A stretch of DNA of 5,052 bases from Acidobacteriota bacterium. Lineage in GTDB: Bacteria; Acidobacteriota; Terriglobia; Terriglobales; Acidobacteriaceae. A model generated the notes under the pieces. It was given only the letters and a program-made list of their open reading frames with translations. It did no database searches and was not told where the DNA came from. The DNA lies in contig QIAW01000651.1 in the NCBI GenBank assembly GCA_003225655.1, positions 1 to 5,052 of the forward strand. Direction: 5' to 3'. How positions within the stretch are numbered: the stretch's first letter is position 1; each line of letters starts with the position of its first letter. Positions 1 through 4,726 of the stretch are shown piece after piece. The translations under genes were made by a program, and so were the position numbers.

Positions 1-1669
1 AATCCGGGAATACCGTCCCGTCTCCCACGATGAACGAGATTCCCCAGGCATTGGCGCCGAGAATGTTATCGAGCCATCGTTCCGCGTGGGCGGCATGGGT
101 GTTGGCGCCGGTCATGGCCTTGTATTCACTGGCCATCACGGAAAGTCCGCCGCCATGGCTGGCATTGTCGTCCTGGTTCCAGGGGAAGCCGAAGCCAAAT
201 GGGTTGGTCGCTCCCTGGGTGGTAGCGTTGTTCAACTCTTTTTGAAAGTCAGAGAGCACCGTGCTCTGGGTTACCGCCAGTCCGCTGGGATTGCCCGCCA
301 GTCCCAGTGCGCGAAATAGCTCATAGTGCGCGAGTCCCGTGACGTCATAGAGGTTCAGCGTGTCTCCGGCATCGCCCGGCCCGATGATATACGCGTGCGC
401 CCAGTTCGCCGCCGCCGTCAGATAAAAGTTAGGATCGCTGTGCGGCAATCCTGCGGGCAGATTTCCCGGTTGCAGCGCCAGATACAGCTCCGTCGCTCCC
501 AACTCCAGGTCATCGCGCCACTCCGACTCGCCATAAAAATCAAAGGGGGCTACCGTCAGCAGCTTTCCGCTGGGCGCGGTATTGGCGAGATCGAAGACGT
601 GCTCGGCTGCCAACAGGCACCGGCTCGCGTAGGCAGGGTCGCTGTTTTTGAAAATCTGGTAGCAGATTGCAAACGATGCCGACAGGCGCCCCGCGAGGTT
701 GGGACTGATCTTGGCCCCGGCTCCGCCCGCGGTGTTGATAAGCGCCGGACGGTTGCGGATAAAGCGCGTCGTCGAATCGCTGCCTCCGAAGGTGTCGTCC
801 GCCTGCGGCAGCCGCCAGATGTCATGGTCGCTCACGATGGTGCTGTTGCCGGTGCCCAGGCCTACCTGGTAGTACAGCGTGCGCGAGCTATCGTCCCACA
901 TCTTCAGCAGCCAGTCGGTACCGAACCTGACCTCGGCGGTGAAGTCTGACTGGCTCGATCCAGAGCCCATCTGGTTGGGAAAGTCGCGTACGCCTACCCC
1001 CAGCACCGCCACCGTGTAGCTGTGCGTCTCCACGAACTTCACGTAGTCGCCGGCGTCGAACCAGCCGCCGGAGGCGTCAATGGTCGCTCCTGTCGACGTG
1101 GGCCCGCTGGTGATGTTATCGCTGCTGTCGAAACTAGGCGTGTGAAAGACCCCCGCGTGCTGATCGTTGAGGTGGCCGGCCGCCGTGCGCAGCGACGAAG
1201 GAATAAAGTTGGCGCCGTCGCGGCTGTTCTGGTAATACGAAAGCGTGTTGGCCAGCGCCTTGCTATAAATGTTGGCGGCAGTATCAATCTTGAAGCTGGG
1301 GGAAGTCGCCGCTGTCGGCCCGGTCACGGCAATCGTGTAGACGCCGGCTGTGGAAACCGAATCAAAATCCAGGGCATAGACGTGCAGATACGCCCCCCAT
1401 GCGCCCAGGTCGGCGCCGATGGGCGCGGAAAACACACTGCTCCCACCCGAGTTCAGGCTGAACGTAGCTCCGCTCTCCGATCCCTTCGACATCAGGTATG
1501 CGCGCTTGCTGGCGCTGTTCACGTAGCCCAACTGGTTCACGCGCACCACCGCGTTTTGTCCAAATGCGGCCGCGGAAAACAGAAGAAACGTAACGATGAC
1601 GGTGAAAAGGTGGACGGACGAAGAAAGTACACTCTTCTGGCCTTGCAGGAGCCTGCATTCCTGTCGCAT
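1..1669 (-). CDS. GH9 glycoside hydrolase (endoglucanase type) with N-terminal Ig-like domain, 3' end beyond window
   Basis: I translated the reverse strand by hand; the frame is open from ATG at 1669 to the window edge (556 codons). Residues 1-37 form a Sec-type signal peptide with a hydrophobic stretch VHLFTVIVTFLLFSAAAFG and likely cleavage after AFG; there is no twin arginine and no lipobox. Residues 41-128 match the Ig-like CelD_N domain that precedes many bacterial GH9 modules (VRVNQLGYVNSASKRAYL). The GH9 catalytic barrel follows: YYQNSRDG (145-152), GGWFDAGDYVKF (201-212, with D205 and D208 as the expected base/nucleophile-water pair), YQVGLGTGN, WRDDLELGATELY (384-396) and LGANAWGISFIVGDG (537-551). 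The window ends just before the usual His motif and the C-terminal Glu acid, so the full catalytic set cannot be confirmed. GH9 enzymes hydrolyse beta-1,4-glucans by inversion and act outside the cytoplasm. An in-frame TAG lies upstream with no ATG or GTG between, which supports this start. Exact substrate is unknown. Confidence 0.95.
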   Translation of the reverse strand, partial: MRQECRLLQGQKSVLSSSVHLFTVIVTFLLFSAAAFGQNAVVRVNQLGYVNSASKRAYLMSKGSESGATFSLNSGGSSVFSAPIGADLGAWGAYLHVYALDFDSVSTAGVYTIAVTGPTAATSPSFKIDTAANIYSKALANTLSYYQNSRDGANFIPSSLRTAAGHLNDQHAGVFHTPSFDSSDNITSGPTSTGATIDASGGWFDAGDYVKFVETHSYTVAVLGVGVRDFPNQMGSGSSQSDFTAEVRFGTDWLLKMWDDSSRTLYYQVGLGTGNSTIVSDHDIWRLPQADDTFGGSDSTTRFIRNRPALINTAGGAGAKISPNLAGRLSASFAICYQIFKNSDPAYASRCLLAAEHVFDLANTAPSGKLLTVAPFDFYGESEWRDDLELGATELYLALQPGNLPAGLPHSDPNFYLTAAANWAHAYIIGPGDAGDTLNLYDVTGLAHYELFRALGLAGNPSGLAVTQSTVLSDFQKELNNATTQGATNPFGFGFPWNQDDNASHGGGLSVMASEYKAMTGANTHAAHAERWLDNILGANAWGISFIVGDGTVFPD

Positions 1670-1677
1670 AATTTTCG

Positions 1678-1692
1678 TTCCCGTTGAGGGAA
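1678..1692 (-). promoter_or_regulatory. Small hairpin between Shine-Dalgarno and start codon of GH9
   Basis: On the minus-strand RNA, UUCCC (1692-1688), loop UCAAC and GGGAA (1682-1678) form a perfect 5-bp stem. It lies between GGAGG (1700-1696) and the ATG at 1669. The linear SD-to-ATG distance is 26 nt, far too long. Looping out the 15-nt hairpin leaves 3 + 8 = 11 nt, close to a usable spacing. Whether it forms in vivo is inference. Confidence 0.4.
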
Positions 1693-1695
1693 TCG

Positions 1696-1700
1696 CCTCC
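1696..1700 (-). promoter_or_regulatory. Distant Shine-Dalgarno GGAGG of GH9
   Basis: GGAGG on the minus strand is the only strong SD-like motif upstream of the GH9 start, but it ends 26 nt before the ATG. A weaker GGGA lies 9 nt before the ATG (inside the hairpin at 1678-1692) and could serve instead. No ATG or GTG in the same frame sits nearer to GGAGG. Confidence 0.4.
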
Positions 1701-1783
1701 AGATATTTGAATTGCTTGCGATGGCCGGTCTATTTTTAAACTCTATCGTTTTAATTGGTGACCGTTTTTCAAAGACTGAAACT

Positions 1784-1798
1784 TCTCACATAGTGAGA
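1784..1798. promoter_or_regulatory. Palindrome TCTCAC-ATA-GTGAGA in GH9 leader
   Basis: This is a perfect inverted repeat with 6-bp arms and a 3-nt centre, in the AT-rich leader between the predicted GH9 promoter and its ATG. The size and symmetry suit a dimeric regulator site, or a small RNA hairpin in the 5' leader. No specific regulator can be named. Confidence 0.35.
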
Positions 1799-1808
1799 TT
1801 TGTCAAGC

Positions 1809-1822
1809 ATTAAACGTTTTAA
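1809..1822. promoter_or_regulatory. LacI-type operator candidate centred on AAACGTTT
   Basis: AAACGTTT (1812-1819) is an 8-bp perfect palindrome with a central CG and AT-rich flanks (ATTAAACGTTTTAA). This is the general look of LacI/GalR-family operators, which often control sugar-degradation genes. It sits about 12 nt downstream of the predicted start point of GH9 transcription, a position suited to repression. The nonamer CGTTTTAAT at 1815-1823 recurs at 1747-1755, 68 bp closer to the gene, as a possible second half-site. Identity of the regulator is inference. Confidence 0.4.
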
Positions 1823-1833
1823 TACGGCAGCGG

Positions 1834-1861
1834 ATTTTATACTGATTTGACCCTTTGTCAA
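1834..1861 (-). promoter_or_regulatory. Sigma70-type promoter for GH9
   Basis: On the minus strand a perfect -35 TTGACA (1861-1856) is followed, after 16 bp, by -10 TAAAAT (1839-1834), a 5/6 match to TATAAT. Two A-tracts on the minus strand (A7 at 1873-1867 and A6 at 1886-1881) lie just upstream of the -35, in UP-element position. The predicted start point is near 1827, giving a leader of about 158 nt. This is the best promoter in the window and suggests GH9 is transcribed separately from the two genes upstream of it. Confidence 0.6.
1847..1861. promoter_or_regulatory. Inverted repeat TTGAC-N5-GTCAA overlapping the -35 box
   Basis: Perfect 5-bp arms separated by CCTTT include the -35 hexamer of the GH9 promoter on the minus strand. 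Part of the symmetry comes from the -35 consensus itself, but the matching arm inside the spacer is extra. A regulator bound here would block RNA polymerase. The overlapping TTTGT-CA-ACAAA (1854-1865) is a second symmetric reading of the same spot. Confidence 0.35.
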
Positions 1862-1963
1862 CAAACTTTTTTTATCTGTGTTTTTTGTCTAAATCGGTTA
1901 GTGTCTTTTCGCTGTGCAGCTTTTAGAACAAGGGAGGTCAGAAAGCAGTACCTGATACGGAAG

Positions 1964-1987
1964 TCCAGAAGGTCTAGACCTTATGGA
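1964..1987. repeat. 24-bp near-perfect palindrome
   Basis: The core AAGGTCT/AGACCTT (1969-1982) is a perfect 14-bp palindrome. After one G/A mismatch on each side the symmetry resumes with TCCA (1964-1967) and TGGA (1984-1987). It is the first and longest element of the hairpin-rich stretch that continues to 2226. It could be a protein site or an RNA hairpin; nothing in the sequence decides between them. Confidence 0.6.
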
Positions 1988-1997
1988 TGATGCCAGC

Positions 1998-2226
1998 GGC
2001 CTTCGGGCCTTAGACAAGCAGGAAAAGAATTGCGCGACACAGCCATCCCCGGCTGTGCATTAATTTCGGACCTTCATACACATCCGTGGCGGATCTAGCC
2101 TTGGCTATACCATTTTAAGGACTGCTGTATCCCGCAGCCGGTGTCGCCCCGCCGGGGCTCGGATCGATTTCTTAACCTTACCCCAGGGGCTTCCGCCCCA
2201 GGCTAGACTCTTTCGCGCCTTGGCGC
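1998..2226. repeat. Cluster of eight short hairpins, probable structured interspersed repeat
   Basis: This gene-free stretch contains a run of perfect or near-perfect stem-loops. They are GGCC-TTCG-GGCC (1998-2009, a C(UUCG)G tetraloop); CACAGCC-N6-GGCTGTG (2038-2057); ATCCG-TGG-CGGAT (2082-2094); TAGCC-TT-GGCTA (2096-2107); CTGC-N8-GCAG (2122-2137); GCCCC-GCC-GGGGC (2146-2158); GGGGC-TTCC-GCCCC (2186-2199, extended by CC/GG beyond an A-A mismatch); and GCGCC-TT-GGCGC (2215-2226). The stems differ in sequence, so this is not one unit copied in tandem. From memory, similar mosaics of small GC hairpins are scattered between genes in acidobacterial genomes; I could not check this. None is followed by a U-run on the minus strand, so it is not a classic intrinsic terminator for the gene ending at 2285, though it could block exonucleases or slow polymerase. 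Confidence 0.65.
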
Positions 2227-2254
2227 TGGGGGGCATAGTAAAAACGGGATGCAG

Positions 2255-2275
2255 CAAGACTTAAACAAGACTAAA
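2255..2275. repeat. Direct repeat CAAGACTTAAA / CAAGACTAAA
   Basis: Two adjacent copies differ only by one T (2255-2265 and 2266-2275). They lie directly downstream of the oxidoreductase stop codon and run into the 7-nt repeat at 2269-2296. The pattern suggests slippage-generated sequence. Confidence 0.6.
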
Positions 2276-2296
2276 TGCTAATGGCTAACTGCTAAC
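2269..2296. repeat. Four-copy 7-nt tandem repeat spanning the oxidoreductase stop codon
   Basis: On the plus strand the units are GACTAAA, TGCTAAT, GGCTAAC, TGCTAAC. On the minus strand they read GTTAGCA, GTTAGCC, ATTAGCA, TTTAGTC. The repeat begins inside the coding region, where it encodes the last residues V-S-S and supplies the TAG stop, and extends 16 nt beyond. A second 7-nt tandem repeat lies right after the stop of the upstream gene (3629-3656). Confidence 0.6.
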
Positions 2297-3550
2297 CGCC
2301 TTTTCTTTGGCAGCTTCCATAGTAACTCTTCGCTTCTGCCGATACGCCATGTTCGCCATATGCGCCGCAATGGCCGAGCGGTGGCCGATCTCCACCGGCG
2401 CGTTCGGCGTCTTTCGGCTGCGCACGCATTCAATCCAGTTGCCCATGTGGTTCTGGTCCGGTGTCTGGCTGGCAAGCACCTCTCCGTTTGCGCGATTCAT
2501 CTTTTCGGGAAAGTACTGCGTCGTCTCGGCCGATTTTCCTGTGACCATGTCCGTCGCGCCGGCCACGTGTTCGATGGTGCCATCGCTGCCCAGGAAGTGC
2601 TCGCCCAATCCGTAGTGGCTGTTGCTGAAGGTGGATTGCCACGTGACCACCGTCTCATTGGGGAACTCGAGACTCACGGCAATCGTATCCGGCACCTCGC
2701 GGCCGTCTTTTTCCGAGAACACTCCGCCCGCCATGGTTGCCGCCGTGGGCAGGGGCAGATCGAGTGCGCCCAGGATATATGCGATCTGGTGCACCATGTT
2801 TTCGGTGATGTTGCCGCCGGAGAACTCCCAGAACAACCGCCAGTTGATGAACTTGTAGCCATCGAAGGGACGCTCCGCGCGGCCATTGAGGAACGCCTTC
2901 CAGTTCACATTGCCGGCGTTGCAATCCGCAGGGACCGGCCTCACCCACTGCCCCTGGCCGCGGGGCGTGTTGCGGCTCATCCAACCCTGGACGTGCGTGA
3001 CCTTGCCCACGATTCCGTCTTTGATCCATTTGCGCGCATCGAAGTATGAGCCTGAGCTCTGGTGCTGCAGTCCAATCTGCACCACGCGGTCAGATTTTTT
3101 CGCGGCCGCCAGGCACTGCTCCGCTTCGGGAATCGACCACGACATGGTCTTCTCAGAGTAGAGGTCTTTACCGGCGGCGAGAGCATCGATGAAGTGGCTA
3201 GCATGTATGTGCAAAGGACTGGCAACGATGACGGCGTCAATATCTTTCGTGTCCAGCAGTTGCCGGTGATCATTGAAGACCTGAACATTGGGAACCAGCC
3301 TGCGCACCTCGGCGCGGCGCCGGGTGTAGATATCGGCCGCCGCCACCAGTCCCACGCTCGCTTTGTTCTTGCTGGCAAGCTCGAGTAGCTGTTTCACCAG
3401 CTCCTGTCCGCGCGCTCCCGGACCAATGATGCCCACGCGCACCCTGTCATTTGCGCCCAGCACGCGTGCCGCCGGAAGCGCCGCAAGCGCCGCCGCTCCC
3501 ATTGCTGCCTGCTTGATAAATGTGCGCCGTTCGATCTTGTTGTTAGACAT
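2285..3550 (-). CDS. Tat-exported Gfo/Idh/MocA family oxidoreductase
   Basis: This is a complete 421-residue protein. Residues 1-33 are a twin-arginine signal (ERRTFIKQA, then an Ala-rich stretch ending near RVLGA), so it is probably exported folded with its nicotinamide cofactor, as for Zymomonas glucose-fructose oxidoreductase. The N-terminal Rossmann fold has GPGARG at 43-48 in VRVGIIGPGARG, VIVASPLHIHA at 107-117, and the family EK motif at E133-K134 (YSEKTMSW). The C-terminal half carries NWKAFLNGRAERPFDGYKF and NWRLFWEFSGGNITENMVHQ, where H254 is the probable active-site His. Many homologues I recall read TDQGVH here; this protein reads TENMVH. The EK motif and the lack of an EVP motif argue against a GH109 glycosidase. 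Substrate is unknown; oxidation or interconversion of sugars or glycosides is the family role. The start is fixed by the SD at 3558-3562. It follows the isomerase-like gene after 110 bp and is probably its operon partner. Repeat DNA forms its last codons. Confidence 0.93.
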   Translation of the reverse strand: MSNNKIERRTFIKQAAMGAAALAALPAARVLGANDRVRVGIIGPGARGQELVKQLLELASKNKASVGLVAAADIYTRRRAEVRRLVPNVQVFNDHRQLLDTKDIDAVIVASPLHIHASHFIDALAAGKDLYSEKTMSWSIPEAEQCLAAAKKSDRVVQIGLQHQSSGSYFDARKWIKDGIVGKVTHVQGWMSRNTPRGQGQWVRPVPADCNAGNVNWKAFLNGRAERPFDGYKFINWRLFWEFSGGNITENMVHQIAYILGALDLPLPTAATMAGGVFSEKDGREVPDTIAVSLEFPNETVVTWQSTFSNSHYGLGEHFLGSDGTIEHVAGATDMVTGKSAETTQYFPEKMNRANGEVLASQTPDQNHMGNWIECVRSRKTPNAPVEIGHRSAIAAHMANMAYRQKRRVTMEAAKEKAVSS

Positions 3551-3557
3551 GCGAATG

Positions 3558-3562
3558 CCTCC
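3558..3562 (-). promoter_or_regulatory. Shine-Dalgarno of the oxidoreductase gene
   Basis: GGAGG on the minus strand lies 7 nt before the ATG at 3550, ideal spacing, and confirms the start that keeps the whole Tat signal. Confidence 0.8.
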
Positions 3563-3583
3563 GGTATTCGGAACTTCTTGTTT

Positions 3584-3613
3584 ATCAGCGTTAATCTGCG
3601 TTCATCTGCGGCA
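3584..3613. repeat. Three-copy 10-nt tandem repeat
   Basis: Units ATCAGCGTTA, ATCTGCGTTC and ATCTGCGGCA lie head to tail in the gap between the two Tat genes. The consensus is roughly ATCTGCGTTC. From memory, similar ATCTGCGTT runs are common between genes in acidobacteria; I could not check this. It is in neither coding region and has no evident promoter or terminator. Confidence 0.55.
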
Positions 3614-3628
3614 GGATTTTGTTTTTCT

Positions 3629-3656
3629 GAGTACTGAGTACCAAGTACTGAATACT
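3629..3656. repeat. Four-copy 7-nt tandem repeat just after the isomerase-like gene
   Basis: Units GAGTACT, GAGTACC, AAGTACT, GAATACT begin 4 nt downstream of the TAA stop of the isomerase-like gene. AGTACT is itself palindromic, so copies can pair; AGTAC-CAA-GTACT (3637-3649) is a perfect 5-bp hairpin inside the repeat. There is no U-run after it on the minus strand, so it does not look like an intrinsic terminator and read-through into the oxidoreductase gene is likely. Confidence 0.6.
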
Positions 3657-3660
3657 GTTC

Positions 3661-4662
3661 TTAAGACTTCAACGCCCCTGCCTTCTCCAAATCCTCTTTC
3701 ATCCCCTTCCAGCTCTGCCGGCTGGATTCTTCCGGCGTACCCGCGCCGTGCCAATGAGTTTCAAGGCTCACGGCGTGCTTATATCCGGCATTCAAGAGCG
3801 CGCGGAACTGGCCCACCCAGTCGATGATGCCGCGTCCCATGCACTCCCACTTGTATTCGCCGTTCCCTGCTTTAACTGCGTCTTTCACATGGCAATGCCC
3901 GATGCGGTCTTTGGGGATGAGCTTATATCCATCGGGATAAGGAACCTCGCCGTGCGTAGCCGCGTTGCCGGGGTCCCAGTTCAGCATGAAATGCGGGGTC
4001 TTGACCGCCTGGAGCATGCGTCCCGATTCCGCGCCGGTAGCGGTGTTGCACGCGGGTTCGTTTTCCAGCATCAAGATCACGCCCTTCTTCCCACACTTGT
4101 TGGCGGCCTCGGTGAGCTTCTGGTCCATGGCAGCGCGGAAGGGCGACTGGTCCTCGATGCGCCAGAAGTCGAAGCAGCGCACGCGGTTGGCGTTGAATGT
4201 CTTGGCCATGGCCAGGCTGCGCTCCAGCACCTCATCCTGCTGCTCGAAGGTGAAATCGGCGTTGAACTGGTCGTGCCGTTTGCTGGGATCGGCGTTGGGG
4301 CTGTACTTCGATTTGGGCGCGCCCGGCCAATCGGTCTTGAACAACGGGCTGGCAATGTCAGTGACCTGCAGCTTGTTTTTTTCCAGGATGCGCCGCGCCT
4401 CGGCGACTTCTTTCTCATCCAGGTTGACGATGTTCTTGTTCCACATGCCGCGCAGCTCCATCCACTGCATGCCGAACTCTTTGGCGGCGACCTCGCACAC
4501 GTGGGCGAAATCCTGCCCAATCTCATCGTTGATGACGCCAATCTTGAACTGCGAGCGCAATGGCCCCGGCGATGCAAATGCATTCACAGAAGAAATTGTA
4601 GTCGCCGCTGCGGTCATGCCCAAACCGGCGATAAACTCACGACGGGAAAAGTGAAACGACAT
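3661..4662 (-). CDS. Tat-exported sugar phosphate isomerase/epimerase-like TIM-barrel protein (AP endonuclease 2 family)
   Basis: This is a complete 333-residue protein. The N terminus has a twin-arginine motif (FSRREFIAGLG, R7-R8), a short hydrophobic region and a likely cleavage site after NAFA (residue 30). The remainder fits the xylose-isomerase-like TIM barrel (PF01261). Expected metal ligands are visible: E200 in LENEP, D230 in NWDPGN, H256/H258 in GHCHVKD and E301 in SLETHW. The segment MGRGIIDW (275-282) takes the place of the usual G-E-G-x-IDW loop, with R277 at the Glu position. Family members isomerise or epimerise sugars; some relatives cleave keto-glycosides by a metal-dependent elimination. 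Because this copy is exported, a phosphorylated cytoplasmic substrate is unlikely despite the family name. The start is fixed by a strong SD. It sits upstream of the oxidoreductase gene in the same direction, and the two probably act on the same substrate. Exact reaction unknown. Confidence 0.92.
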   Translation of the reverse strand: MSFHFSRREFIAGLGMTAAATTISSVNAFASPGPLRSQFKIGVINDEIGQDFAHVCEVAAKEFGMQWMELRGMWNKNIVNLDEKEVAEARRILEKNKLQVTDIASPLFKTDWPGAPKSKYSPNADPSKRHDQFNADFTFEQQDEVLERSLAMAKTFNANRVRCFDFWRIEDQSPFRAAMDQKLTEAANKCGKKGVILMLENEPACNTATGAESGRMLQAVKTPHFMLNWDPGNAATHGEVPYPDGYKLIPKDRIGHCHVKDAVKAGNGEYKWECMGRGIIDWVGQFRALLNAGYKHAVSLETHWHGAGTPEESSRQSWKGMKEDLEKAGALKS

Positions 4663-4669
4663 GGAAGCT

Positions 4670-4675
4670 CCTCCT
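4670..4675 (-). promoter_or_regulatory. Shine-Dalgarno of the isomerase-like gene
   Basis: AGGAGG on the minus strand lies 7 nt before the ATG at 4662. It is the strongest ribosome binding site in the window and settles the start. Confidence 0.85.
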
Positions 4676-4726
4676 AGCCGGTGACATTGTATGAGAAACG
4701 GTTCCGGCGTGAGGGTGAATCGTTCT

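Noticed and set aside
326..1687. Long plus-strand open frames (326-949 and 1022-1687) opposite the GH9 gene
   Set aside because: They lie antisense to clear GH9 coding sequence. Their translations are Arg/Val/Gly-rich with no recognisable motif, as expected for shadows of a GC-rich gene.
1801..1806. A second TTGACA on the minus strand
   Set aside because: At 16-18 bp spacing there is no -10-like hexamer (AGTTTC and neighbours), unlike the TTGACA at 1856-1861.
1983..2063. A 26-codon plus-strand ORF starting ATGGATGATGCC
   Set aside because: The nearest SD-like motif (AGGGAGG, about 1931-1937) is more than 40 nt away, the start is inside a palindrome, and the frame runs through hairpin arms. 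More likely a chance ORF in repeat DNA.
2215..2284. Intrinsic terminator for the oxidoreductase gene
   Set aside because: The nearest hairpin on the minus strand (2226-2215) is not followed by a U-run, and the T5 near 2240-2245 is not preceded by a stem.
2285..3550. GH109 (NAD-dependent glycosidase) identity for the oxidoreductase
   Set aside because: GH109 proteins also have Tat signals and the Gfo/Idh fold, but the characteristic EVP-type motif I recall is absent. The standard EK motif is present, so a dehydrogenase-type member is more likely.
3584..3656. Short repeats read as a CRISPR array
   Set aside because: Units are 7 and 10 nt, lie directly head to tail without spacers, and no cas genes are present.
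3748..4677. A 309-codon plus-strand open frame opposite the isomerase-like gene
   Set aside because: The minus strand encodes a protein with a Tat signal, metal ligands and a strong SD. The antisense translation shows no family features and no ribosome binding site.
4686..4691. TACAAT (-10-like) on the minus strand just upstream of the isomerase-like gene
   Set aside because: No acceptable -35 lies 16-19 bp upstream (CCTCAC or similar), so I did not call a promoter there. It remains possible if an activator is used.
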